A DNA stretch of 64,000 nt from Rubripirellula amarantea (GCF_007859865.1 NZ_SJPI01000002.1:1198721-1262720); one strand, 5' to 3'. Counted from the first letter of the stretch, positions 17,354-26,943 are shown. A program made the numbers and translations. The notes: generated by a model from the letters alone, not told the origin.

Positions 17354-17366
17354 TCAGCAACGCTCG

Positions 17367-18818
17367 CTAGCGATGCGATAATTCACTTAACTTCAGCGGA
17401 TACTCCTTCACCACTTTACCGCTGATATCGACGCAACGAAAAGTCATCACCGGATCGCTAAGCTGAAGATTGAAGCTCAACTGCCCCCAAAAGTTTCCTT
17501 CGTTGTAAGACCAAATCGCATTGGGAAATGTTTGGTGCGTGTGTTCGTTGGTCACCTTCGCGGAAACAAATTCGTACAACGGGTATCCGGCTGGTCGATC
17601 CACCTTCCAAATGTCGGAACGATGACGGTCGCCAGAGATGAGAATGACACCGTTGATCTTCTTCTGGTTGATCCAATCAAAAATCTCGTTGCGTTCACCT
17701 CGAGCCCAACGGCCAGCCCATGAGTCCTTGCCATCTTTGTCGGCCCCATCCGACCACATGGTGCCCGATGCAAGAACTTTGAACTTGGCTTTCGATTCGG
17801 CCAGAGCCTTCAAGAGCCACTTCTTCTGATCGGGACCCAACATGGTTCGGTCTTTCTTTTCGCGATAGAAGCGACCGTCCGTCATGAAGAATTCAACATC
17901 GCCCAGTGAAAACGAATGCCATGTTCCAGGCACCTTGTCGCCTCCTCCGTAGTACGGATTGTTCCAATTCTGGCGGAACACGGTCCAGTTTGGGACTTTC
18001 CATGGTGCATCGAGACCCGCACCGCCGGCGGAGTCATCTATCGCCATATCATGATCGTCCCACACTGCGTAGATAGCGACGCTACTGGTTAGTTCGCTCC
18101 ACGCCGGACTCAAACCGCGACGGTAGTAAAACAATCGCTGCGCTCCACGGCGGTTCATGACGTCGATGTAAACATTGTCGCCTAACCCTAAGTAAGCCAG
18201 AGGATTCGACTCGGCCATGTTACGCCAAGCGTACTCGTTGCTCGGCACGTACCGAGCACCCGAACCAAATGCCACATCAAACGACACGCGTTGCCCCGCC
18301 GCGGGCGCAGTTTTGAACGTGAACGATTCGCGTTCGACTTTCTCTCCATCGATCATGACGGTGTAAGTGTACGCGGTGAAAGGCTCGAGCCCATCGACCG
18401 TCATGACCGCCGTATAGTCCCCGCTTGGTGAAGTCGTGACCTGGTTGGACGTCATGTCTCCAATCTGTATCTGCACATCCGCTTCGCCTGCCGTGCGGAT
18501 CCAGAACTTGGCGGACGTTGGTCGAATGTCGCCAATCATTGGGCCATTGAACAGCTTCAAGTTGTGCTGTTCGACTAAAGCAACAAAGGCAGGTTCGGTC
18601 AACAAATCCACCATAGCACCCTCTTCCCCGAACCGTCCGGTTTGACCATCGCGGTCACTGCCATAGAGAGCATCGATGAGATATGGATCGAGGTCCTTCA
18701 TCACCGCCGAGGTTTCTCCCGCAGTGATGGGCGGCTTCCCAGCGCAGGTCGATCCTAGCGTTAAGACAAACAATACACTCAGCGCAATCCAGGCTTTTGA
18801 TTCCAACATCACTCTCAT
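17367..18818 (-). CDS. PhoD-like alkaline phosphatase / phosphodiesterase
   Basis: Secreted metallophosphoesterase of the PhoD (DUF3616-independent, alkaline phosphatase D) group that releases phosphate from esters outside the inner membrane. A signal peptide (ALSVLFVLTLGSTCAG) is followed by a short family-specific segment and a fibronectin-like domain (GDIRPTSAKFWIRT ... TVDGLEPFTAYTYTV). The metallophosphatase part shows YLGLGDNVYID, VWDDHD, and ISGDRHRSDIW, the expected metal ligands. ATG 18818 is preceded by GGTG; ATG 18809 is a near alternative. A 16-bp repeat array begins about 30 bases upstream, inside the leader or promoter. The gene is convergent with the GAF gene with only 13 bases between. 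Confidence 0.9.
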   Translation of the reverse strand: MRVMLESKAWIALSVLFVLTLGSTCAGKPPITAGETSAVMKDLDPYLIDALYGSDRDGQTGRFGEEGAMVDLLTEPAFVALVEQHNLKLFNGPMIGDIRPTSAKFWIRTAGEADVQIQIGDMTSNQVTTSPSGDYTAVMTVDGLEPFTAYTYTVMIDGEKVERESFTFKTAPAAGQRVSFDVAFGSGARYVPSNEYAWRNMAESNPLAYLGLGDNVYIDVMNRRGAQRLFYYRRGLSPAWSELTSSVAIYAVWDDHDMAIDDSAGGAGLDAPWKVPNWTVFRQNWNNPYYGGGDKVPGTWHSFSLGDVEFFMTDGRFYREKKDRTMLGPDQKKWLLKALAESKAKFKVLASGTMWSDGADKDGKDSWAGRWARGERNEIFDWINQKKINGVILISGDRHRSDIWKVDRPAGYPLYEFVSAKVTNEHTHQTFPNAIWSYNEGNFWGQLSFNLQLSDPVMTFRCVDISGKVVKEYPLKLSELSHR

Positions 18819-18847
18819 CGTATCACCGTAATGCACTGCGCGATTTC

Positions 18848-18956
18848 CCTCGGAAGCCCTCTCACTCGGAAGCACCCTCACTCGGAAGCACCCTCACTCG
18901 GAAGCACCCTCACTCGAAAGCACCCACACTCGAAAGCACCCCTACTTCGAAACATC
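18848..18956. repeat. 16-bp tandem repeat, ~6 copies
   Basis: Units of CTCACTCGGAAGCACC run from 18861 in steps of 16 (18861, 18877, 18893, 18909, 18925, 18941), with a partial unit at 18848. The first copies are nearly identical; later ones change GG to GA and then decay. It lies between the divergent phosphatase and nitroreductase genes, close to the phosphatase start. Confidence 0.9.
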
Positions 18957-19116
18957 GTGCCCCCGAGCAAGCTTTGCATCGCACCGTTTGTGTTAGCAGG
19001 GTAGAAACAAGAAGCAAATAACATACACTCTGGAGCCTCAAAGTGATCCTGACCTGGTCATCCGCCCGCCCAATTTCCGTTCATCGCCTTTCCTTTTCCT
19101 TGCTAAGTTTGCTTCA

Positions 19117-19698
19117 ATGAATGCAGATCCGATAACCGCCGTGATCCGTTGCCGACGCACAGTGAAACCCGCGATGTTTTCCGACCAAGCTGTCGACGAT
19201 GCGATCCTTCGCGAAATGCTCGAGAACGCCAACTGGGCTCCCACTCACGGAATGACCGAACCATGGCGGTTCTTCGTGTTTACTGGTCCAGCAAGACTGC
19301 GATTGGCCGACTTCCTCGCGAGCACGTACAAAGAATTGACGACGCCGGATAACTTCAAGCAAAGCAAGTACGAGGGCATCCGCCAAAGTGCGACGCTTGC
19401 GCCGGTTGTAATCGTGGTGGGCATGAAACGCCAAGAGATCGAGAAGATATCCGAACTGGACGAGATCATGGCCGTCGCTTGCGCTGTCCAGAACTTGCAC
19501 CTAACGGCAGCCGCGCATGGGTTGGGCGGATTTTGGTCGACCAACATCGCAGCAACGAGCGAAGCGATGCGGGATTTTGTTGGACTAGGACCTAAAGACC
19601 AAGCGCTTGGCTTGTTTTATGTCGGACACCCCCAAAGCGATTGGCCGACGAGCAAACGCGGATCAATCGACGAAAAGGTACAGTGGATTTCCGAGTGA
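19117..19698 (+). CDS. Nitroreductase family FMN oxidoreductase
   Basis: Flavin enzyme of the nitroreductase superfamily, YdjA-like small branch (193 residues). Signatures are the N-terminal RRTVKPAMF block (FMN phosphate contact), NWAPTHGMTEPWRFFVF, and the C-terminal GLGGFWSTN followed by LGLFYVGHP. Such proteins reduce nitro groups, quinones or related substrates with NAD(P)H in the cytoplasm; the natural substrate is unknown. ATG 19117 gives the conserved start. It is convergent with the TPR/beta-barrel gene and divergent from the phosphatase; nothing suggests an operon. Confidence 0.92.
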   Translation: MNADPITAVIRCRRTVKPAMFSDQAVDDAILREMLENANWAPTHGMTEPWRFFVFTGPARLRLADFLASTYKELTTPDNFKQSKYEGIRQSATLAPVVIVVGMKRQEIEKISELDEIMAVACAVQNLHLTAAAHGLGGFWSTNIAATSEAMRDFVGLGPKDQALGLFYVGHPQSDWPTSKRGSIDEKVQWISE

Positions 19699-19750
19699 TT
19701 CGGCCTCACTATCGACGACAAGAACGCGAACCCACTCAAACACTTGCGGG

Positions 19751-21331
19751 TTATCGTGTGTACGACAAAGTGACACCGCCCTCGGTGCGTTCAGTGTCGT
19801 AGTCATCGTTTTCAGACGCGAAACGGTCGTGTCCCGCGACCAACGCGACCACGAACGAATCACTCACGGCATATTGCAGTCGCCCGTGAGCACGCCAAAA
19901 GAATTCGTTGCGAGAAACCGGTCCGCTGAAATCAGCGTAGTCGCGATACCCGATGCCGCAGGTAGGAATGAACTTCCAACGTTCGCTGACGTTCCATCCG
20001 GTCGACGAATGTAAGTTCACCGACTTGTACCGATAGTCGTCGCCATCGGTATCCGCGGATTCGAGATCCACGCCGAGCGACCACATGGGAAGCCGATCGA
20101 CGCCGGTCTGAAAAAAGCGACTGGTGCCCGCTGTGATGGTGGTGCCGTCAAGCGACGTCTGACTTGGCATTACCCCGTCGTCACGAAAGTTTGCCTGGGC
20201 GATGGTCAGGTAACTATAGATCGCATCAAGATCGGGCCGAATCACCGTCAGCGAGGCCGTCACGGCATGACGATCGTCGACCTGTTCGCCATCGAAGAAA
20301 TCATTGGAAAAGATGTATTCAAGTCGTCCAATCGCTTCGCTTGATCCCCAGGTGAAATCCCGTTCGCCAAAGACTCCCGGCTGAAAGCTAGCCATATTGA
20401 ATTCTTGGAACGTACTTTCGTTGGCCGTGAAGTAGCCTCGGAACATCGGCCCTAAACGACTGTTCTCTGTTCGAATCCACTTCCAATCGAGGTCAGGACT
20501 TGCGAACGCTTGGAAACTGCCACTATCGCTTTGAGCCAATTCGCGGCTGACAGGCGTCAACGTGACGTTGGAATTGTACAGCACTCCCGTTTCGATAAAG
20601 ACGCGCAAACGGTTCAAAGGCTTTTCGGCTTCACTTTCGAGCTGCAAGAAGCGCTGCTCTAAGTCGTCTGATCCATCAAACGATTGGATTTGATAACCAA
20701 CCGGCGTAACTGCTTGTTCGCCCTCAACGCGCGCGATAGGGGTAGCACTGGAGACTGCCGAATACGGCGAGTCCGCCGCCATGTTGCCGGTGGCGGAATC
20801 ATTTTTGAGAACCAGTGGCGTGCCTAACGAAGCTGTCGCGGGTGCCAAACTTGGATGACCCTGTGCCCTCAGGTCTTCCGCATAAGAACTGGCCGGTGCA
20901 ATCTTGTGAACTTGGTTGAAGTGGACTGATGCCTCGTCGCTGAGCCCCAGCGCCTTCAGTAATTGACCGACGTCAAAATGAGCTGCCGCGTTGAAAGGGT
21001 CGAGTTCGATGGCTCGCATCGACGACGCGAGAGCCGCCTGATGATCCCCCAAAGCATTTTGCAGTCGCCCCAAGGAGCGCCAACCTTCGGAATGCCCAGG
21101 ATTTGCTTCGACGCGTTGCTGAAGGAGTTGAAGCATCTTCATCTGCGCGTCCGTCATTTGCAAAGAAGCACCTTCGCCCGTGCTAGCAGCAGACCCATTA
21201 GGCTCGGATGCGATTGTTAACATTCCTGGCAATAAAACAGCGGCCACCAGGGCAACGAAGCAAGCAGCAACATGGCGTGGACGGGGATTAAGGCGCGATG
21301 GACGAATGAAAACCAAGGGTCTCTCTTGCAA
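19751..21331 (-). CDS. TPR protein with predicted C-terminal outer-membrane beta-barrel
   Basis: The 526-residue product has a signal segment (HVAACFVALVAAVLLPGML, about 20-40), three TPR-like units (about 60-160, e.g. NPGHSEGWRSLGRLQNALGDHQAALASSMRAIELDP in separate halves), a variable linker, and from about 230 a series of alternating beta-strands ending in the aromatic-arginine terminus typical of barrels (GGVTLSYTR). This resembles surface lipoprotein assembly modifier-like proteins, but I cannot assign the family firmly. The start is TTG at 21331 or 21316; no ATG precedes the signal segment. It is probably an outer-membrane protein with a periplasmic TPR domain. Confidence 0.78.
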   Translation of the reverse strand: MQERPLVFIRPSRLNPRPRHVAACFVALVAAVLLPGMLTIASEPNGSAASTGEGASLQMTDAQMKMLQLLQQRVEANPGHSEGWRSLGRLQNALGDHQAALASSMRAIELDPFNAAAHFDVGQLLKALGLSDEASVHFNQVHKIAPASSYAEDLRAQGHPSLAPATASLGTPLVLKNDSATGNMAADSPYSAVSSATPIARVEGEQAVTPVGYQIQSFDGSDDLEQRFLQLESEAEKPLNRLRVFIETGVLYNSNVTLTPVSRELAQSDSGSFQAFASPDLDWKWIRTENSRLGPMFRGYFTANESTFQEFNMASFQPGVFGERDFTWGSSEAIGRLEYIFSNDFFDGEQVDDRHAVTASLTVIRPDLDAIYSYLTIAQANFRDDGVMPSQTSLDGTTITAGTSRFFQTGVDRLPMWSLGVDLESADTDGDDYRYKSVNLHSSTGWNVSERWKFIPTCGIGYRDYADFSGPVSRNEFFWRAHGRLQYAVSDSFVVALVAGHDRFASENDDYDTERTEGGVTLSYTR

Positions 21332-21531
21332 TATTGGCGAAGAATCGCACTGGCGAACGAGATTTCACTTTCGGTACAGTCCGATTCATGTGAACGCATG
21401 TCGCGTTCAAAACCATGGTTAACAAGTCGTCGCCCCCCAATACCAGTCGAATTTCACAAAATCTGTGATCGCCTCGGCTTAGTGGCAAGCGTCTGAACAA
21501 CCCAAACCAATTGATAATGGAGTCAAGTTGC

Positions 21532-22707
21532 ATGATGAACCCAACTAATCGAGTTGCTCGAATGGTAGCTAGCGTCGCTGTCGCAACCACCATGACCGCT
21601 TCGGTCAACGCGCAAGGTCTCGGCGGGATCCTGCCTGCCGCTCAAGCTCAAACTCAACAACGAGTGCAGCAACAAGTCCAGGCTCAAGTTCAACAACGCG
21701 TGCAAACGCAAGTCCAGAGTCAGGTGCAAACCCAGATTCAAAACCAGGTCCAGGCGCAAGTGCAGGGCCAAGTTCAACAACGCATCCAAGCTCAAATCAA
21801 CGGCGGCTTGGAAGCACGACTGGGTAACCAATTGCAGGCTACCGCCAATCAAGCTGCACGGCTCGCCGCTCGTGTTCAGGCCACCGGGAACGCAGCCGCA
21901 GCATCGGCTACGTCACAAGCCGCGAACAGCAACATTAATGCGGCCGCCAATGTTAATGTCGATGCGAACGCGCAAATGGGGCAAAACCGCCTCGGAACGT
22001 CGGCTAACCTAGCCGCTGGTGCGTCAAGCAGCCCGATTCAAATCACAGCCACCGAAGTGACCGCCTACGACACCATCTTCGGTCAATTCAATCCGCTCCG
22101 CACGGCAGCCGTGGTTCAATCGACGACTCAGGCCCATGCCGATGCGACATCTGGTGCAGCAACTGGATTCGCTGCTGCTACTCAAGCGGACCTCGCAGCC
22201 ACCGTAGCTGCGTCATCGCAAGCAGCACAAAACCAATCGAACGACGCGGTTGAAAGTGCATCTGCTGAAGGTGCACAATCTTCTCGTTGGAACGGTCAGG
22301 TCGGAGCTGAAGCGTCTGGTCAAAGCAGCGGACAAGTAGGAGTTGTCGGCGTTTTGGCCGCTAACGTTGACTTGTCGAGCATGATTGAAGTCGCAGCACG
22401 TCAACGTCGTGCTGAAATTTCTCAGATTCGCGACCAAGCGATTGCTTCGGCCAACACTCAGTTGATGACGCAAGCTGACGCGATGGAAGCACAACTTGAC
22501 GCTTTCGCATCGGCACAGCAACAAGTCATGGTTCAAGGACAGAATCAAGCTAGCAGCACCGCCGCAACCGCAACCGAGCGTGCCCAAGCTATTCAAGCTG
22601 GGACTCAGTTGGATGCCAGTGCTTCGGGCCAGTTTTCAACCAACGGGGCAACGCAAAGCGAAGCGTCGTCGGCCAGCAACTTGCAGAATAACGCAACGGT
22701 CCGCTAA
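21532..22707 (+). CDS. Secreted Gln/Ala-rich protein with VQxQ tetrapeptide repeats
   Basis: No family recognised. ATG 21532 has GGAG nine bases upstream and starts a clean signal peptide (RMVASVAVATTMTASVNAQ). Residues about 40-95 are a run of roughly a dozen four-residue repeats [VI]-Q-x-Q, followed by an Ala/Gln/Asn-rich body with few charged residues and almost no cysteine. A Val/Ile every fourth position with Gln between suggests either a coiled rod or a Gln-rich fibre. Two more conserved-looking segments occur near 165-190 (TEVTAYDTIFGQFNP) and 280-300 (MIEVAARQRRAEIS). The gene ends with a strong terminator at 22741, so it is a single-gene unit. Likely structural, at the cell surface. 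Confidence 0.8.
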   Translation: MMNPTNRVARMVASVAVATTMTASVNAQGLGGILPAAQAQTQQRVQQQVQAQVQQRVQTQVQSQVQTQIQNQVQAQVQGQVQQRIQAQINGGLEARLGNQLQATANQAARLAARVQATGNAAAASATSQAANSNINAAANVNVDANAQMGQNRLGTSANLAAGASSSPIQITATEVTAYDTIFGQFNPLRTAAVVQSTTQAHADATSGAATGFAAATQADLAATVAASSQAAQNQSNDAVESASAEGAQSSRWNGQVGAEASGQSSGQVGVVGVLAANVDLSSMIEVAARQRRAEISQIRDQAIASANTQLMTQADAMEAQLDAFASAQQQVMVQGQNQASSTAATATERAQAIQAGTQLDASASGQFSTNGATQSEASSASNLQNNATVR

Positions 22708-22740
22708 GCCATCGCTAGCCTTACGATTTGAAAAATTGCG

Positions 22741-22783
22741 AACCATGTGTTCCGTCATCCGTTGACGAGCACATGGTTTTTTC
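22741..22783 (+). terminator. Rho-independent terminator
   Basis: Perfect nine-base arms AACCATGTG (22741-22749) and CACATGGTT (22770-22778), extended inward by CGTC/GACG, are followed by TTTT. It lies 34 bases after the stop of the Gln/Val-repeat protein gene. Confidence 0.88.
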
Positions 22784-22858
22784 GTTCACATTGCTTACAT
22801 CGCTTTCTGGCAATGACGCGCAGCCGACGCCACGCCTACGACCTGATGCTCTAGGTCA

Positions 22859-24382
22859 TCAGGGATTCGTAAGATCGATCACCCAGTTTTGATTCTTGAC
22901 TTCGGGACGCCCATCTGCCGGCATCGCCTTCTTCATCTCGGCGTGCAGCAAATTCGTCAGCTCGCGTTCCACCGACGCCGTATTCGCATCTTTCGCACCG
23001 TCGCCGTACAGAAGATTTGTCTGTTCGAGCGGATCGTGGTCGTGGTCGTATAACTCGCGTCCTTTCTTACCCTCATCCCAGAGAGTTAACCGATAGCGCG
23101 GAGTGCGAATGGTATAGCCGTTGATTTCCTTGTCTTTCTTTCGAGCGTTTCGCAGAACTTGAGAAATCGCGTAGCCTCGACCTTGGTAGCTAGCGTCATC
23201 CAGCATCGGAACCAACGATTGGCCGTGCATTTCAGCATCAACTTCGACGTTGCAGAAGTCGGTGAGCGTTGGATAGAGGTCGACCAATCCAACCGGTGAC
23301 GACGCAACCTTTCCACCAGAGGAACCGGGTGCGGCAATGATCAATGGCACTCGCGCGCTTTGCTCGAAGAGACTCTGCTTTTGCCACAGCCCCTTTTCGC
23401 CGAGGTGGTAGCCGTGATCGCTCGTGAACACCACGATCGTATTGTCCGCTAACCCGTGACGATCTAGCGAGTCAAGGACTTTGCCCACCTGCGCATCCAT
23501 GAACGTGGTGCTCGCGTAGTAAGCCTGAATCGCCTGGCGACTCAAATCATCGGTCAGCAAGTCCTGCTCTTTCTTTCGGCTCAAAAGTGCGGGTGGGGGA
23601 ACGTCTCTAACATCCACATCAGCCCCTTCGATGACCGGCATGTCTTTTAAGTCGTACGGTTCGAAGTACTTTGCGGGAGCGACGTACGGCGTATGAGGTC
23701 GGAAAAAACCGACTGCCAGAAAGAAGGGGCGATCATTCTTCTTGGCACAACGATCCAACACCCAGTCGGCTTCCTCGGCCAGTATCGCATCGGTATGCAG
23801 CTCGTCGGGACGAGGTGACGCGTACCACGATAAGGTTCCACCAAAGCTGCCCTTCTTCAGCGAGAAAATGTCCGGCTCTTCAATCAAGCGGTCGCATCCC
23901 GCAGGACTAATTTCCAGCTCCCAGGAAGCTGGATCATCATGCCCATTGGTACCAACACTCCGGGGCACGTTGTAGTGATAAAGCTTACCGATTCGCGCGG
24001 CGAAATAACCCTGCATGCGAAACGCGTGCGACAGCGACTGACGTGTGGGTATCGTTTCGCGAAAGATTTGCGCGTTGCGCAATATTCCAGTCGCGTCAGG
24101 ATACAGCCCGCACAACATCGAGTTCCGACTGGGGCCACACAATGGGAATTGGCAATACGCATTTTCAAAGCGTGTTCCTCGCGCCGCCAGCCGATCGATG
24201 TTCGGCGTCTTCACATTGGGATCGCCGTAACAACCGATACGTGTATTGAGATCGTCCGAGATCAAAAACAGAACATTCGGTTGCCTCGACTCCTCGGCAA
24301 AACACTGACTGTTACTAAGCGATGCAGTGCAGAGAAGAACAATAATCAGGCAATAGATTCTAGAATGTTGAGCAGAACTCAT
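22859..24382 (-). CDS. Sulfatase, iduronate-2-sulfatase-like
   Basis: Secreted formylglycine sulfatase of 507 residues. Signal peptide 1-29; metal-binding VLFLISDDLNTRIGCYGD (37-54); formylglycine motif C-G-P-S-R at 82-86, followed by NSMLCGLYP. The DDLN start, the RIGCYGDPNVKTPNIDRLA block and VFTSDHGYHLGEKGLW resemble the iduronate-2-sulfatase branch, which acts on uronic-acid sulfates of glycosaminoglycan-like polymers; the actual substrate is inferred only. It lies downstream of the NPYESP membrane protein gene on the same strand, with a 164-base gap, so common transcription is possible but not shown. Confidence 0.95.
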   Translation of the reverse strand: MSSAQHSRIYCLIIVLLCTASLSNSQCFAEESRQPNVLFLISDDLNTRIGCYGDPNVKTPNIDRLAARGTRFENAYCQFPLCGPSRNSMLCGLYPDATGILRNAQIFRETIPTRQSLSHAFRMQGYFAARIGKLYHYNVPRSVGTNGHDDPASWELEISPAGCDRLIEEPDIFSLKKGSFGGTLSWYASPRPDELHTDAILAEEADWVLDRCAKKNDRPFFLAVGFFRPHTPYVAPAKYFEPYDLKDMPVIEGADVDVRDVPPPALLSRKKEQDLLTDDLSRQAIQAYYASTTFMDAQVGKVLDSLDRHGLADNTIVVFTSDHGYHLGEKGLWQKQSLFEQSARVPLIIAAPGSSGGKVASSPVGLVDLYPTLTDFCNVEVDAEMHGQSLVPMLDDASYQGRGYAISQVLRNARKKDKEINGYTIRTPRYRLTLWDEGKKGRELYDHDHDPLEQTNLLYGDGAKDANTASVERELTNLLHAEMKKAMPADGRPEVKNQNWVIDLTNP

Positions 24383-24546
24383 GAAGCATTCCCAATGGAG
24401 CGGATGCGGATAAGATGATCCACCAGTGTATCGGGTCAGCTCAACAGAAAGGCGCGACCAGCAACGATTCAGCCATGTCGAATCGCAAGTTTTTTTCTCA
24501 CATGAAGCCGCCGCGTCCGATAGAAACGCTTCCCGTTGATCTAGTA

Positions 24547-25653
24547 CTACGAATTACCCGTCGAACAAAACGTCCGAACCCGCGTCCACTCATCTTCAGA
24601 CTTGAAGTGATCACGAGCGATCAGGCAGGTCGCGGCGGCATCGAACTGCAACTCAAGGACCTCGCCGTGGTCGATCTGTTCACGAAGCTTAGTAAGAGAG
24701 TATTTGGCACTGCGACTGCCAGCAAGCAATGCAAGCTCGTGTTCGCCAATCCACCCTTGCTGGTCCCAACTCACCATGCTCGTGCAACTTAGATACCGCG
24801 ACCATGCGCGAACAGTGCTCGCGAGGCAAAGCAAGCCATAGGCGATCAACCCGTATCGCATGAACGTGTGGCTGTCGCTGTGAAAATAACCAAAACCAAC
24901 TAGTGCCATAGCGGCGACCAATTCCACGATGGCTGAATTACGCAACCCCTTGGCAATCGCTGGTTGATGCTGCGAGATGCTACCTCGAAACGAGATTGCA
25001 TTGACGGGCATTGGAAAGATCGTTTCCACCACTGATGAACTCGTCTCTTCGTCGAAATCTTTTCCATTCACCTTAGCTTGATCAATCCAGTGTTGCTTGA
25101 TTCGCATAGCCACATCCACACTGTAGCTGTCGATCATTCGCGCGGTAATTGCCAGGAAACGATACGGATCAGCGGCTACCGGAATGCGGACACCTGTTTT
25201 GGTGACTGAAGAATGGACAAGTTGCTGTGGCCCAAACCAATAGTGAGTGCTGCCGTCATAGAACTCAAAGCCCTGTTGAGATAGTCGACCCTTTGCTTTG
25301 CTTATCAGATCTGGATTGCGTTTCAGCTTACGACGCGCGCGATGCAGAGGCCTGAAAAATCGCCAGGAGAATACTGCTCCGAGTGACAGCACCACATCGA
25401 GCAAGATGGCGGGGAGGACTAGATTGCTCCATCCTCGATTGACCAATGCGTAGATGAGTAATCCGGTGAATGAAATGGACATCACCATGAGCAGACCGAA
25501 CAGGATACCGTATAGGATTGCCTCCGAATCCCGACGCGACAATAAGCTCGCGTAGTCTGCTTCTTCTATCGTTCCTGAAAATGAAAGCGATTCACGATCG
25601 TCGGCTGGCAGCAGTCGACGCGGCGATTCGTATGGATTCACACTCACTTTCAT
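24547..25653 (-). CDS. Planctomycete membrane protein with NPYESP N-terminus
   Basis: Unknown function. The protein starts MKVSVNPYESPR; the short NPYESP motif near the N-terminus recurs in many otherwise unrelated planctomycete membrane proteins. Four hydrophobic helices are visible in two pairs (about 47-68 and 78-95; about 238-255 and 265-282), with a soluble domain between the pairs (about 115-230) and one after (285-368). The soluble parts resemble the YcxB-like layout, with FYDGSTHYWFGPQQLV followed later by SWDQQGWIGEHEL, but I cannot confirm this. ATG 25653 is a clear start. Confidence 0.75.
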   Translation of the reverse strand: MKVSVNPYESPRRLLPADDRESLSFSGTIEEADYASLLSRRDSEAILYGILFGLLMVMSISFTGLLIYALVNRGWSNLVLPAILLDVVLSLGAVFSWRFFRPLHRARRKLKRNPDLISKAKGRLSQQGFEFYDGSTHYWFGPQQLVHSSVTKTGVRIPVAADPYRFLAITARMIDSYSVDVAMRIKQHWIDQAKVNGKDFDEETSSSVVETIFPMPVNAISFRGSISQHQPAIAKGLRNSAIVELVAAMALVGFGYFHSDSHTFMRYGLIAYGLLCLASTVRAWSRYLSCTSMVSWDQQGWIGEHELALLAGSRSAKYSLTKLREQIDHGEVLELQFDAAATCLIARDHFKSEDEWTRVRTFCSTGNS

Positions 25654-25770
25654 TTGCCAAAGTCAATCCCGTAGGTCAATTAGCGTTTTGCACCTATCTG
25701 AACTTCCCGACGCCCATCATTTTGAGACCTGACCTACGAGGGCATTGTCTATTTAATGGCGTGTCGAAAA

Positions 25771-26943
25771 CTATTGGTCCAACGCTTCTCGCAACACGGG
25801 CTCGAAGATTTCGGCCTGTCGCATGAATCCTAAGTCATTGGCGTGCGACGAATCGGTCGCGCCTTCGGTGTCATCACCATACAGATGGTCGCCAGGAATG
25901 TAGTGCAGCCCCGTTACACCGTCATTCAACAGCGACTCATAAGCCGTTCGTAGGGCTGCATGGTTCTTGGTGTGGAACTTAGCGATCGCGGGAATGATCC
26001 AGTCGTTTGTCTTTCGTCGATCTTCCACCAAGATGATTGGAGTATTAGGTTTGGCAGCTCGGATTTGCTTGACCAATGGAACACACTTCTTTTCGACGTC
26101 ACTGGGTCCCATATTGGGTAAGCAATCGATCACGTAGGCTGCGGCATCGACTTGGACAAGGTAGTCACCCACTTCCAAGTCCATGCGGCCGTTGCCTGAG
26201 AAACCGAGGTTAGCGACCGGGTGATCAAGACGCCGACCGAGGATAGCGGTGTGCACCATTCCGGGACGACTGGCACACGCACCATGGGTAATGCTCGTTC
26301 CGTAAAACACGATTGGCTTTTCGCGTGCGGCCAAGCCTTCAAACTTACTGCCTTGCTCGACACCAATGCTCATGAATTCGACGCCGTTGTAAAGCGGCAG
26401 GTAGGCTGCATATTCTCGTTCGCCCGGTGCCAAACCGCTAATGATCTCGGCCTTGACCTCTTGAGATGCCGGCTTGGTGACTTGCACCCATTTCCACGTT
26501 CCATCGGTATCACGAGCATACAAGTCGATGCCACTAACGCCGGTTGCGGGCATGTGGGGCATTGCGAGGTTCGACTTGCGAAGTTTGTAGTGCACATGAA
26601 TCGCGGTCGCGTCCGTCTTGAAACGCGTCATCATCCCCGCGCTGTCACGACTAAGGTTCCAAACGTTGCTGGTCACTGACTTTTCAGCAGATTGAGGCAA
26701 ACGATCAAACCACCGCTCGCGTTCTTGGTCATCAAGGATTCGGCCTTCGACTCCCCACTGCGTCACGTCATGCCAGTCCAATCCGTCGGCTGCTGCGCGA
26801 TTGACATCCATCGCGGGGTCAAGCTTCGCCGTCGCTGGTGAATCCTGGGCCGTGACGACCGTGACACAAAAAAGAAACAGACTCGCAAAAACGAATCGGC
26901 GAAGTGTCAAAACAGCAAAATCAGATCGGCAGGACAGAAGCAT
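25771..26943 (-). CDS. Secreted SGNH-hydrolase-type esterase with N-terminal beta domain
   Basis: Two-domain esterase. Signal peptide about 12-33. Residues 60-200 form a beta domain with substrate-contact features of carbohydrate esterases (RFKTDATAIHVHYK, LYARDTDGTWKW). The SGNH domain starts at 209: the catalytic S217 lies in YGTSITHGACAS, the oxyanion G250/N251 in GFSGNG, and the D364-x-x-H367 pair (DSSH) near the end. This arrangement is common in polysaccharide deacetylases that remove acetyl groups from sugars, in keeping with the sulfatases nearby. 390 residues is normal for the two-domain form. It stands alone on the minus strand. Confidence 0.92.
   Translation of the reverse strand: MLLSCRSDFAVLTLRRFVFASLFLFCVTVVTAQDSPATAKLDPAMDVNRAAADGLDWHDVTQWGVEGRILDDQERERWFDRLPQSAEKSVTSNVWNLSRDSAGMMTRFKTDATAIHVHYKLRKSNLAMPHMPATGVSGIDLYARDTDGTWKWVQVTKPASQEVKAEIISGLAPGEREYAAYLPLYNGVEFMSIGVEQGSKFEGLAAREKPIVFYGTSITHGACASRPGMVHTAILGRRLDHPVANLGFSGNGRMDLEVGDYLVQVDAAAYVIDCLPNMGPSDVEKKCVPLVKQIRAAKPNTPIILVEDRRKTNDWIIPAIAKFHTKNHAALRTAYESLLNDGVTGLHYIPGDHLYGDDTEGATDSSHANDLGFMRQAEIFEPVLREALDQ

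Noticed and set aside
25670-25738. Inverted repeat CGTAGGTC/GACCTACG between two genes
   Set aside because: Arms of eight bases with over 50 bases between them; may be chance and has no T-run.
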